Positions 43,405 through 52,142 are shown, numbered from the stretch's first letter. The stretch: DNA of 64,000 nt from ZAX-1 sp046533095 (GCA_046533095.1 JAJQRA010000020.1:171240-235239), one strand, 5' to 3'. Numbers and translations are program-made. Notes: generated from the letters alone by a model not told the origin.

Positions 43405-43542
43405 GCACAAGAAAGTGCGCAAGGATATGCAACTAAATTGATGATGGAAGAGGTAGCTGTTTCGTATCCCCAAATGTGACTTTGGGCAGATAGCCAAGTT
43501 GTATTTTTACAAATTGGCTATGAAAGGGGTGCGACGAAATAG
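43405..43542 (+). pseudogene. Acetyltransferase (GNAT) C-terminal relic
   Basis: One frame reads SAQGYATKLMMEEVAVSYPQ, stop, LWADSQVVFLQIGYERGATK, resembling the acetyl-CoA loop and end of a GNAT enzyme. It has an internal TGA, no start and only 46 codons. It sits between two TerD genes and looks like leftover from an insertion or gene loss. Confidence 0.45.
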
Positions 43543-43563
43543 TTACAGAAAAAGAGGTGTATT

Positions 43564-44142
43564 ATGGCAGTTAGTTTACAGAAAGGTCAAAAAGTAGATT
43601 TGACCAAAACAAATCCGGGTCTTTCCCAAATTATCGTAGGCCTTGGATGGGATACGAATAAGTTTGACGGAGGCGGAGATTTCGATTTAGATGCGGCCGC
43701 ATTTCTGGTAGGAGATTCAGGCAAGGTTTCTTCGGATGGAGATTTCGTTTTCTTTGGGAATCTAAAACATGCAAGCGGTGCTGTAGAACATACAGGCGAC
43801 AACCTTACCGGTGAAGGCGAGGGAGATGATGAGCAGATTAAGGTTGCTTTAGCAACGGTGCCGGCAAATGTAGCTAGGATTGCTTTTGCTGTTACCATCT
43901 ACGATGCAGAGAACCGCAAACAGAATTTCGGACAAGTATCAAATGCTTTTATTAGAGTCGTTGATGCAGGAACCAACGCAGAATTGATAAGATACGATTT
44001 GGGGGAAGATTATTCCATTGAAACAGCCGTTGTGGTGGCCGAACTCTACAGGAATGGCGCTGAATGGAAATTCAATGCAATTGGAAGTGGATTCCAAGGT
44101 GGTTTGTCGGCATTGTGCGGCAACTTCGGAGTTAATGTTTAA
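43564..44142 (+). CDS. terD: TerD-family protein 3
   Basis: 192 residues, ATG after AGAGGTG. This is the most canonical TerD of the window: SLQKGQKVDLTKTNPGLSQI, VGLGWDTNKFDGGGDFDLDA, NLTGEGEGDDEQIKV, FGQVSNAFIRVVDA and DLGEDYSIETAVVVAELY. It closely resembles the preceding copy, so the two are probably tandem duplicates that have diverged. Predicted calcium-binding cytoplasmic stress protein. Confidence 0.95.
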   Translation: MAVSLQKGQKVDLTKTNPGLSQIIVGLGWDTNKFDGGGDFDLDAAAFLVGDSGKVSSDGDFVFFGNLKHASGAVEHTGDNLTGEGEGDDEQIKVALATVPANVARIAFAVTIYDAENRKQNFGQVSNAFIRVVDAGTNAELIRYDLGEDYSIETAVVVAELYRNGAEWKFNAIGSGFQGGLSALCGNFGVNV

Positions 44143-44292
44143 GGGAAAGAAATAACAAACCAATAACGGATTGATTATTTGATTTTATAATGTAGCTATG
44201 GATAGATAGCCAATTTGTGCCGTCACATTGTGTGTGCAAAAGTCGTGACTATTTTGTTATACCTCCTGAATCGCTACACAATATCAAACATT

Positions 44293-44346
44293 CTGGAGCT
44301 GTCAAACAATGTTCCCTTCTCTTTGAACTTTGCGTGGCAGCTCCAG
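44293..44346 (+). terminator. Hairpin before the TerD-VWA remnant
   Basis: Perfect 9-bp arms CTGGAGCTG/CAGCTCCAG with a 36-nt loop, followed by TGGTTTT. It is the only feature seen in the 235-bp gap and could be a terminator or leader structure. Confidence 0.45.
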
Positions 44347-44377
44347 TGGTTTTAAAGTAAGAGAAGAGGCGATATAG

Positions 44378-45264
44378 ATGGAAACGATGCAGCGTGGATT
44401 TAGAAGTAAATTAGACAGCTACATTGACGTTACAAGCGATTTTGATGTGGAACTTTCGCTCAGTGGCCAATCAGAATATGATTATTGCTGTTTTGGTATT
44501 GATGCCGCCGATAAGCTTTCCGATGATCGGTATATGGTATTTTACAATCAGATGAATACACCGAACAATGAGATTGTTCTTTTGCAAAATCAAAATCCCG
44601 CATGTTATAAAATCAACGTAAACCGTCTACCATCAACAATTTCTAGATTAGTCTTTACGGCTAGTATTGATGGTCATGGAACAATGTCCATGATAAATTC
44701 TTGCTCCTTGCTATTAAAGCAAAACGGCAACACAGCTTTGCGGCTTAATCTTACAGGCAGTGATTTTCAGCAAGAAAAAGCGATCATTGTTATTGAGAAC
44801 TTGACTTTTGGTTTTATGGAACAACTTCAAGGCGAATGCCTTCTGTTACAATGGACAACTATCAAAGTGCCGTACCAACAGACCATAGGAAGCTCATGCG
44901 TTCGCTCGGTGGCTCAAACAATGAGCCAGACGTCATGGGAAAAGTGATGGATGAATATGAGAAAAGTAAAATTCCTGCCTACGTTTTGTTTATTACGGAC
45001 GGTGGAGTTTCTAGCGAGTCGAAAATTAAAAAATTGCTTATTGAGGCTTCAAGGCTTCCCATATTTTGGCAATTTGTAGGGGTTGGAGGCACGAACTACG
45101 GTGTGCTAGAACGCCTAGATGCGATGGGCGCAAGATATGTTGACAATGCCAATTTTTTTGCCATTGATGATTTTGATTTGGTAAGCGATTCGGAAATTTA
45201 TGAACGGCTATTGAATGAATTTCCCACTTGGTTAAAAGAAATAAGAAAGAAGAATATGATTTAG
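44378..45264 (+). pseudogene. TerF-like TerD-VWA fusion gene with an internal deletion
   Basis: The first frame (44378-44947) begins with a TerD-like domain (SDFDVELSLSGQSEYDYCCF through IVIENLTFGFMEQ). Thirteen codons later the match is lost. From about 44820 the next frame carries the second half of a VWA domain (MPSVTMDNYQSAV, LGGSNNEPDVMGKVMDEY, YVLFITDGGVSSESKIKKLL, FWQFVGVGGTNYGVLERL) to 45264. Relatives are about 400 residues, with TerD and VWA joined. Here the middle, including the MIDAS DxSxS motif, is gone and the frame is shifted. The C-terminal 142-codon part might still be translated but cannot bind metal normally. Confidence 0.82.
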
Positions 45265-45361
45265 AAGCTATTTGGTTCTACAGTAATGGGATGTACGGTT
45301 GAATCGTTATAATCTATAGCAAAACTATGGTTTCTAATGCAAAAATTAAGGAAAGAAAAAT

Positions 45362-46555
45362 ATGACAGTTGATAGGGAAACGAATCTTGAATATCAAGTC
45401 GGAGCGTTAATGTACACGCCGGCATTTAATGAAAAGATTGCGAATAAATTAATAGATAAAAGGTTTGAATTGCCATATTCTTTGGCATTTTGTTTGGAAG
45501 ATTCAATACAAGACTATAACATTGAGTTAGCAGAGCAGAAAATGTGCGACAGCTTACGCAAAATTTATAATGCAATAGAATCAGGACAAATCTGCTTGAC
45601 AAATTTGCCTTTGATTTTCGTAAGGATAAGAAATCCCAAACATATGCTCAAGGTGCAGCAAAAGTTATCAAAGTTGTCAGAAATTGTGTGTGGCTATATA
45701 CTACCAAAATTTGATTTGAGCAATGCAGCAGAATACAGAGCGGGCATCAGAAAGATAAATGCCGAATCAAACAAGCACATGGTTGTTATGCCGATTTTGG
45801 AAACTACGGATGTAATTGATATTCGCACAAGGCGAGACACCCTATCAGAATTAAAAATGATTATTGACGGCATGAAAGAAAGCGTGTTAAATGTTCGCGT
45901 AGGTGGAAATGATTTCTGTAATCTTTATGCAGTCAGGCGAAATTCCAAACAGACGATTTATGATATTGCAGTTTTAAACAGTGTTATCAGTGATATTTTA
46001 AACGTTTTTTCAAGCGAGTATGTGGTTTCTGCACCTGTTTGGGAATTTTTCGGCAATGATACGAGTTCTGGCCACAATTGGCTGACGGGTTTAAAACGCG
46101 AGCTAGAGCTTGATGTATTAAATGGATTTATCGGAAAGACAGCCATCCACCCATCACAAATTCCGGAAATCTGCAAATCACTTATGGTTTATGAAAGTGA
46201 TTACGAAGATGCAAAGCATATTTTAAATTGGAAAGATGAGAATTTCGGCGTTTTTAAAAGTTCATCCATAACAAGCAATCATATTAGAATGAATGAGGTG
46301 AAAACCAATTCGAATTGGGCAAAAAAAATCATGTTACTTGGCGAGCTTTATGGAATAAAGGCCGATGAGGGCGATATATCCAATGAAAGAGATGTGTTCA
46401 GTCAAAGAAATGCACTCAATCAAAGAAATGTATTCAATCAAAGAAATGTACTCAATCAAAGAAATGTACTCAATCAAAGAGAGGTGTTCAACAAAAGCGA
46501 TATGCTGTGGGGGACTTCTGTGATGGAACATATAAATGAAAGCGATATGCTGTGA
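45362..46555 (+). CDS. HpcH/CitE-like C-C bond lyase of the Ter biosynthetic module
   Basis: 397 residues. TIM-barrel enzyme related to citrate lyase beta subunit: LAFCLEDSIQD near 42, LPLIFVRIRNPKHM near 82, VVMPILETTDV near 140, RVGGNDFCNLYAVRR near 177 and GFIGKTAIHPSQIPEI near 256, in the order of the C-C_Bond_Lyase family found in Ter clusters. It probably makes or breaks a carbon-carbon bond in a nucleoside-like product. The last 55 residues are a repeat tail (FNQRNVLNQRNV) absent from the core fold. It is nearly contiguous with the PRTase gene. Confidence 0.85.
   Translation: MTVDRETNLEYQVGALMYTPAFNEKIANKLIDKRFELPYSLAFCLEDSIQDYNIELAEQKMCDSLRKIYNAIESGQICLTNLPLIFVRIRNPKHMLKVQQKLSKLSEIVCGYILPKFDLSNAAEYRAGIRKINAESNKHMVVMPILETTDVIDIRTRRDTLSELKMIIDGMKESVLNVRVGGNDFCNLYAVRRNSKQTIYDIAVLNSVISDILNVFSSEYVVSAPVWEFFGNDTSSGHNWLTGLKRELELDVLNGFIGKTAIHPSQIPEICKSLMVYESDYEDAKHILNWKDENFGVFKSSSITSNHIRMNEVKTNSNWAKKIMLLGELYGIKADEGDISNERDVFSQRNALNQRNVFNQRNVLNQRNVLNQREVFNKSDMLWGTSVMEHINESDML
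46381..46498 (+). repeat. 18-bp in-frame repeats at the end of the C-C lyase gene
   Basis: Six copies of AATGTACTCAATCAAAGA encode NVLNQR units. Then KSDMLWGTS is followed by a second NESDML just before the stop, a further duplication of about 54 bp. Confidence 0.92.
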
Positions 46556-46564
46556 GGGACGATT

Positions 46565-47746
46565 ATGACCACATTTTTAAACCCAAAAGGATTTGAACAG
46601 GATCCAAACTGTGCGAACGATTCTCGTGACAGTTGGCTTATTTTAGGGAATATACAGGCGGCAAAACGTGAAAATAACACCAAAAGGGCATATGTTTTAG
46701 TGAACAGCCACCAAGCGAAGCACATTCCCATTTCCCCTGATATTGCATTAAACCAGTTTGAACAATTGGGTGATTTTGTTGCTTCAAAAATAAGGAATGA
46801 AAAAATCCTAGTCATCGGATTTGCCGAAACTGCAACGGCAATTGGAGCAGGTGTTGCATCAAAATTTACAGACGCATGTTATTGCCACACGACAAGGATG
46901 GTATTGCCAAAAGAAAACAGGCTCGTTTTTTTCGAGGAAGAACACTGCCATGCACCGAAACAAATGCTATATAGCAGTTTTTCCCAGAGTAAATGCAAGG
47001 AATTTGACCGGATTATTTTTGTGGAAGATGAAATTACCACAGGAAAGACCATTGGCAATTTTTTGAAAGAATTAAAGCAAAAATCAATCTTTAGAACAGA
47101 TATAAAAATTTCAATTGCCTCGATTGTAAACAATTGCAAAAGCATTGATAAATCGATAGAAGAGGCGCAATATTACTATTTAGCAAAATTAGGCGATGTT
47201 GATTTTTCAGAAAAACTGGAATCATTTACCCAATTTAGCGCAGATGTCGGCTATAGCGATTCTAAGCAGCCGGTTGAATTTACAGATATTCATGGTTGTA
47301 TGAACCCACGGCTCGGTGTCAATATGAAGTCATACATAGAGGCCTGTGAAAAATTATCCGGTACGATTTTAAAACGTTATGACTTTGAAGATAAAGATGT
47401 GTTAATTCTTGGGACGGAAGAGTTTATGTATCCCCCCTTAATTGTGGGGCGTAATTTGCTTAAAACGGCGAGAACCACCAGGGTTCACGCAACAACGCGA
47501 AGCCCAATTATGCCTTGCAAAGAATATCGATATGACTATGAATATCCATATCCATTGTTTTCAAGATATGCACTAAAAAGTGTATACCCTGGGCAGTACC
47601 AGACGTATATCTACAATCTAAAAAAGTATGATGTCGTTTTGGTTATCACCGATTCTGCCTGTGAAAATATTGGCATCAAGCAACTGCATGGTGCATTGCA
47701 GAATGCCGGCAATGATAATATAATAACAGTTCGATGGATGGAGTAG
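46565..47746 (+). CDS. Phosphoribosyltransferase-TRSP protein of the Ter module
   Basis: 393 residues, ATG after GAGGGACGATT. The N-terminal PRTase domain has the PRPP-binding loop RIIFVEDEITTGKTIGNFLK near 142-161. The C-terminal domain contains VHATTRSPIMPCKEYRYDYE near 304-323, the TRSP motif that names that domain. It is predicted to join a base-like precursor to phosphoribose. This pair of domains is known from Ter-linked operons that also encode StiP/PELOTA, lyase and HAD proteins, all present here. Confidence 0.88.
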   Translation: MTTFLNPKGFEQDPNCANDSRDSWLILGNIQAAKRENNTKRAYVLVNSHQAKHIPISPDIALNQFEQLGDFVASKIRNEKILVIGFAETATAIGAGVASKFTDACYCHTTRMVLPKENRLVFFEEEHCHAPKQMLYSSFSQSKCKEFDRIIFVEDEITTGKTIGNFLKELKQKSIFRTDIKISIASIVNNCKSIDKSIEEAQYYYLAKLGDVDFSEKLESFTQFSADVGYSDSKQPVEFTDIHGCMNPRLGVNMKSYIEACEKLSGTILKRYDFEDKDVLILGTEEFMYPPLIVGRNLLKTARTTRVHATTRSPIMPCKEYRYDYEYPYPLFSRYALKSVYPGQYQTYIYNLKKYDVVLVITDSACENIGIKQLHGALQNAGNDNIITVRWME

Positions 47747-47749
47747 TTT

Positions 47750-48907
47750 ATGAGAAGCACTTTTTTGGAAAACGACGTGACACTTTTGCTGAAAGATATA
47801 ACAGGTCTAGTGGAGCCATTGCCAACAGCAGAACGGGAGAAACAGATACAAAATGGGGTGCATTATTGTGAAATGTTGCCGATTGAATATAGCCCTACCA
47901 AAGAATATTTTGCACAATATTATTATGCACTGGAGAATTTTTGTGGAATAACTGCAGTGGCAGTGAAAAAGGTGTCGGAAAAAATCTTTGCGGCAAAAGG
48001 AAAAGATACTGTGATTGTTTCCCTTGCAAGGGCAGGTATTCCGATCGGAATTTTAATAAAGCGCTATCTGAAAAACAAGTATGGTGTAGATTTGCCACAC
48101 TATGCAATATCAATCATAAGAGGTATGGGAATTGACGATTATGCAGTGCGGCATATTTTGCATCTTCACGATCCAAAGACACTTCAGTTTGTTGATGGCT
48201 GGACGGGGAAAGGCGCAATATACAAAGAACTGAAAAAAGAAATTTTAAATTATAAAAATGTTGACGATAGCTTGGCGGTATTGTCGGATCCGGCTGCAAT
48301 ATCAGACAAATGCGGTACGCGTGAAGACTTTTTGATTGCAAGTTCCTGTTTGAATTCTACAATATGTGGCTTGATAAGTCGAACTTTTTACCGCAAAGAT
48401 ATCATAGGCGCCAACGAGTTTCACGGTGCGGCTTTTTATGGTGAACTTACATCCAAAGACCATACCTATGAATTTATTGACAAAATTGAGGCAGCTTTTG
48501 ACTATTTCGATGATGAAGCGGGGGCGCGTAAGGTGAAAGAAGAAGCAGGTCCACGTGAAGTGAAGAAAGAAGCAGGCTCGTGTGGAGTGAAGGAAGAAGC
48601 AGGCGATGAAGCAGGGTCACGCAAGATGAAAGAAGTCGGCGATGAAGCGGGATTGCGTGAAGTTCAAAAAATTGCCGCACATTTTGGTATTGGAAATATT
48701 AATTTGATCAAGCCTGGTGTCGGAGAAACAACGCGCGTACTGCTGCGCAGAGTGCCGGATCTTGTCCTGATAGGTGAAACGGCAGACAAAGAACAGGTGC
48801 GGCACATAATTAGATTAGCGGAGGAAAAGAACGTTACGGTGGAAAAATATCCGCTGAAAAACTACAATGCCTGCGGTATCATAAAAAACGTTGCCGCAGA
48901 CATTTGA
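47750..48907 (+). CDS. StiP-family protein with C-terminal PELOTA RNA-binding domain
   Basis: 385 residues, starting 3 bp after the previous stop. The N-terminal part (FLENDVTLLLKDI, IVSLARAGIPIGILIKRYLK, YAISIIRGMGIDDYAVRHIL) matches the StiP/PRTase-like family of Ter operons. The C-terminal about 75 residues (TRVLLRRVPDLVLIGE, VEKYPLKNYNACGIIKNV) match the PELOTA-type RNA-binding domain. Between them (about residues 255-300) is a charged linker built of decamer repeats such as EAGPREVKKE, probably slippage-derived. It may couple phosphoribosyl chemistry to RNA or nucleotide recognition. Confidence 0.85.
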   Translation: MRSTFLENDVTLLLKDITGLVEPLPTAEREKQIQNGVHYCEMLPIEYSPTKEYFAQYYYALENFCGITAVAVKKVSEKIFAAKGKDTVIVSLARAGIPIGILIKRYLKNKYGVDLPHYAISIIRGMGIDDYAVRHILHLHDPKTLQFVDGWTGKGAIYKELKKEILNYKNVDDSLAVLSDPAAISDKCGTREDFLIASSCLNSTICGLISRTFYRKDIIGANEFHGAAFYGELTSKDHTYEFIDKIEAAFDYFDDEAGARKVKEEAGPREVKKEAGSCGVKEEAGDEAGSRKMKEVGDEAGLREVQKIAAHFGIGNINLIKPGVGETTRVLLRRVPDLVLIGETADKEQVRHIIRLAEEKNVTVEKYPLKNYNACGIIKNVAADI

Positions 48908-48925
48908 ATAAAAATACAAGAAGCT

Positions 48926-49080
48926 CAAAATGGTTGACATAATTCCCTATAGAGGGATTGAATATGAAATAGGGCACTAGATGGAATTGCCCAAAATGGG
49001 TTGCCTGTAGAGGAATTGAATATGATAATAGGGCACTAGATGGAATTGCCCAAAATGGTTGCCTATAGAAGGAATAGAGG
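48926..49080 (+). repeat. 59-66 bp direct repeats between the StiP and HAD genes
   Basis: About 2.4 copies of CAAAATGG-TTGCCTRTAGAGG-ATTGAATATGA..GGGCACTAGATGGAATTGCC start at 48926, 48992 and 49051. They occupy the whole gap up to the HAD gene. Confidence 0.9.
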
Positions 49081-49089
49081 GAAATAAAA

Positions 49090-49851
49090 TTGATTTTTGC
49101 TTCAGATTTGGATAACACGCTTATTCATTCTTACAAACGTTATGAACCAAACGACATATGCATTGAAACGAAAGACGGCAAGCGACTCTCCTATATGTCA
49201 AGAGATGCGTTTGATTTGTTACAAAAGGTAAATAAGCAGTGTTTGTTTGTTCCGGTGACGACACGTTCGGTTGAGCAATATAGACGTATTTCCTTGCTTT
49301 TAGAAGCAACGCCTAAATTTGCAATTGTCAGCAACGGTGCCGTGCTACTTTGCAGCAATGAGGTTGACGAGGAATGGCTGTCCAAATCAAAAGAGATGAT
49401 TGCTGACTGCATGGAAAAGCTTTATGCATACATGGATATCCTAAGGAACGATTCCTATACTAGTTTTGATGTAAGGCTTGTAGATGGAATATTTCTTTTT
49501 ACAAAAACAAATAACATCGCAGAAACGATGAAACTGCTTGACAAAGCAGTAGACAAAGAAAATTTTGAAGTTTCAAATTTGTATGAAAAAATATACATCG
49601 TGCCAAGGAAAATGAATAAAGGTTCAGCTTTAAAACGATTTATTCGAAAATATGGCAGAGAAAAGGGGGAATGCCTGCTCTGTGCCGGCGATAGCATCAT
49701 GGATTTAAGTATGCTAAAAATTGCCGATGTTGCGGTTGTACCTGCGGATTTTGAATTCAGCATCGAGAAGGCTGTATTTGGCGATGATGGTAATTTTGCA
49801 GAGTTTGTACTTCGTGAAGCAGTAAAGAATAGGATACGTTATGTAAACTAA
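49090..49851 (+). CDS. HAD-family phosphatase of the Ter biosynthetic module
   Basis: 253 residues, TTG start after AGAGGGA. Motif I FASDLDNTLIHS at residues 3-14, motif II in VPVTTRSVEQY near 56, lysine in NKGSALKRF near 177, motif IV CAGDSIMDLSML near 196. A cap domain lies between motifs II and III. HAD enzymes of Ter operons are proposed to remove a phosphate from the nucleoside-like product, a late step after the lyase and PRTases encoded upstream. Confidence 0.87.
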   Translation: MIFASDLDNTLIHSYKRYEPNDICIETKDGKRLSYMSRDAFDLLQKVNKQCLFVPVTTRSVEQYRRISLLLEATPKFAIVSNGAVLLCSNEVDEEWLSKSKEMIADCMEKLYAYMDILRNDSYTSFDVRLVDGIFLFTKTNNIAETMKLLDKAVDKENFEVSNLYEKIYIVPRKMNKGSALKRFIRKYGREKGECLLCAGDSIMDLSMLKIADVAVVPADFEFSIEKAVFGDDGNFAEFVLREAVKNRIRYVN

Positions 49852-49954
49852 AATGAATTCTAACTATTTACAAGCTACAAAAAACATGCTACAATAATCG
49901 CGATATAGGCTATCAAAAAACATGTTACAATACATATGAACAGGAACAAAATAC

Positions 49955-50029
49955 GGTTCCTATAATCAGATGCATGACACGAAAAAATGTGTCTTTTATC
50001 AGAATTTGAGCTACAATTTCTGATAAACT
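49955..50029 (-). repeat. Dispersed two-hairpin repeat, copy 4 (inverted)
   Basis: The reverse complement of this region reads TTATCAGAAATTGTAGCTCA followed by AATTCTGATAA, ACACATTTTTTCGTGT and CTGATTATAGGAACCG, the same order as the 96-bp units at 22592-22780. It lies just before the next TerD gene. Confidence 0.8.
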
Positions 50030-50060
50030 ATGCAATTAGGAAGAAAGGGGGAATCATTTA

Positions 50061-51041
50061 ATGGGTATGTTTAATATACCTGAAATAATAACACCGCCAT
50101 TAACTTTCGGAGGAGGTCAGCCAAGTGGACAATCTATTCCAAATAACGGACAAAATCAAGGAGGCGCTAACAACCCCGCTTCAAACGATGGACAATATGC
50201 TAACCCAAATAGCGGATCAGGCAACCAACCTGCTCCAGCCTATGGGGGAGGAGCTCAACAAAACCCTCAATACGCCACTAACCCTATACCAGGACAAGCT
50301 AACGGAGCCCCAAACAGCGGATATCCAAACAACGGATACCCAAACAACACAAACCAAAATGCCGGGAACTTCAATTCTGGCCCAACAGCCCCAGCTAGCC
50401 CAAATATATCCCCAAATAGCAATATGGGAGGACCCGCTTCCGGTGCAAAACAAGGAGTCCATCTAAAAAAGGGACAGAAAGTATCTTTGGGTGGATACCT
50501 TCCTGCGGGTGCAATGTTGACGCGACTCGAAGTAGGCCTTGGTTGGGATGTAAACCCAAATTCTCCGATTCCTTATGATTTAGATGCTTCGGTATTTATG
50601 CTAGGCGGAAATAATTTTGTTATCGGCGATGATTGGTTCGTATTCTATGGTCAGCCTACTTCACCGGACAATGCGATCAGGCATTCCGGCGACAACTCTT
50701 CGGGAGCAGGGCAGGGCGATGACGAAATAATTCACATTGACTTAAATTTGCTTAATCCGAGTGTAGCTAGACTTGCTTTTATTGTTACCATCAACGAAGC
50801 TACTGAGCGTGGACATAACTTTAGTGGTGTAAACAACGCTTACATAAGGGTATCGGATGCAAATACCAGAACAGAGCTCGTTCGCTTTAACCTCACGGAA
50901 AACTATGCAAATGTGACATCTATGGTAGTTGGCGAATTATACAAACATAACAACGAATGGAAATTTAACCCGGTAGGTGACGGGTTGAATACCGATTTAG
51001 TTGGACTTTGTGGGCGTTATGGCGTTAATGTAGCAGATTAA
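50061..51041 (+). CDS. TerD-family protein 4 with a low-complexity N-terminus
   Basis: 326 residues. Residues 1-135 are rich in Asn, Pro, Gly and Gln (NNGYPNNGYPNNTNQNAG) and likely disordered. Residues 136-326 are a TerD domain: VHLKKGQKVSLGG, VGLGWDVNPNSPIPYDLDAS, GDNSSGAGQGDDEIIHIDL, NNAYIRVSDA and LCGRYGVNV. The glycine/asparagine-rich tail resembles bacterial aggregation-prone or scaffold-forming extensions. The gene is followed at once by an AIM24 gene with a Gln-rich N-terminus. Confidence 0.92.
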   Translation: MGMFNIPEIITPPLTFGGGQPSGQSIPNNGQNQGGANNPASNDGQYANPNSGSGNQPAPAYGGGAQQNPQYATNPIPGQANGAPNSGYPNNGYPNNTNQNAGNFNSGPTAPASPNISPNSNMGGPASGAKQGVHLKKGQKVSLGGYLPAGAMLTRLEVGLGWDVNPNSPIPYDLDASVFMLGGNNFVIGDDWFVFYGQPTSPDNAIRHSGDNSSGAGQGDDEIIHIDLNLLNPSVARLAFIVTINEATERGHNFSGVNNAYIRVSDANTRTELVRFNLTENYANVTSMVVGELYKHNNEWKFNPVGDGLNTDLVGLCGRYGVNVAD

Positions 51042-51081
51042 GATAGACTACTAAATTTTCAATATGATGCAGGAGGATGAT

Positions 51082-52023
51082 ATGGGTTTATTAGATAACA
51101 TAGGAGGTCTTGTGGGTGGCATGGGAGGACAAAACCAGCAAAATCAGCAATACCCGCAAGATCAGCAATATCAACAGCAGAACCAGCAATATCAACAGCA
51201 GAACCAGCCGCAGCAACAGTATCAGCCACCGGCAGGTGCTTCGGTGTTTACTGTTTTAAATGAGCTGTACTGCAAAGCTTATGTGCAATCGCCTCGTGCG
51301 GAAGTTTTCACAAAAGCAGGTGCAATGGTTGCTTATAAGGGCAACGTTAAATTTGAAAAAGTAATTTTAGGGCCTCAAGGCAACCCGCTTAGTGCGGCTA
51401 TGGGGCAAATTGGACGCCGTCTTACTGGTGAAAATATGCCATTGATGAAATGCAAAGGAAGTGGAGAAGTTATCCTTGCAAATCTTTCGGAGCATGTTAC
51501 GGTAATAAACTTGAGCGAAGGAGTTTGTGTGGAGTCTGAAAACCTGCTTGCCTTCACTGAAACCTGCAAATATGGCTTCAAGTTTCTCGCACAAGGTGCA
51601 ATCTCTCAAAAAGGACTTTTTACCTCGACGTTATCCCCGAACGGACCAAATGCATGGGTAGCAATCCTTACAGATGGCAATCCGCTTGTGATTAATACGC
51701 CTTGCCATGTTGATCCCGATGCACTGGTTGCTTGGACGGGTCCCGACCCACGCATTAAGCTTGATATTGGATGGCGTAACCTTGTGGGGCAAAATTCCGG
51801 TGAAACGTATAACTTTGAATTTGGGCAAGCCGGCCATCATGTGATTATTCAGCCTACCGAACGAAAGAGCGGTCTAGATATCAGTGTTGACGGAAGAAGA
51901 ACCGGATCACGTCCTGATGTTCAGCACAATCAATCGCTCGGTCAAGCTGCAGGCGGTATTGGCGGTGCGCTTGGTGGATTATTTGGTGGCGGTAACAGTG
52001 GCGGAGGAGGCGGACTATTTTAA
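51082..52023 (+). CDS. AIM24-family protein with Gln-rich N-terminus and Gly-rich tail
   Basis: 313 residues from ATG 51082 (AGGAGG 5-6 nt upstream). Residues 1-55 are Gly- and Gln-rich (QYQQQNQQYQQQNQPQQQYQ). The beta-rich core has AIM24/DUF124 features: SPRAEVFTKAGAMVAYKGNV, CKGSGEVILAN and VDPDALVAWTGPDPRI. The tail is GGIGGALGGLFGGGNSGGGG. AIM24 proteins are trimeric beta-prism-like proteins of unknown role and are known to occur with TerD genes. It is followed by a strong terminator, marking the end of the Ter cluster. Confidence 0.88.
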   Translation: MGLLDNIGGLVGGMGGQNQQNQQYPQDQQYQQQNQQYQQQNQPQQQYQPPAGASVFTVLNELYCKAYVQSPRAEVFTKAGAMVAYKGNVKFEKVILGPQGNPLSAAMGQIGRRLTGENMPLMKCKGSGEVILANLSEHVTVINLSEGVCVESENLLAFTETCKYGFKFLAQGAISQKGLFTSTLSPNGPNAWVAILTDGNPLVINTPCHVDPDALVAWTGPDPRIKLDIGWRNLVGQNSGETYNFEFGQAGHHVIIQPTERKSGLDISVDGRRTGSRPDVQHNQSLGQAAGGIGGALGGLFGGGNSGGGGGLF

Positions 52024-52103
52024 TACGAATGGGCAAGAAGCCATCCCTTTTAAATTATAGAGAAAGCACATTGCTGTTGTCAATCGATCAAGAGAATGAA
52101 ACA

Positions 52104-52142
52104 AAAATACCGCACTGTTTTCGTACAGCGCGGTATTTTTTT
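52104..52142 (+). terminator. Rho-independent terminator ending the Ter cluster
   Basis: A 15-bp stem with one mismatch (52104-52118 with 52125-52139), loop TTTCGT, then a T-run. Confidence 0.9.
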
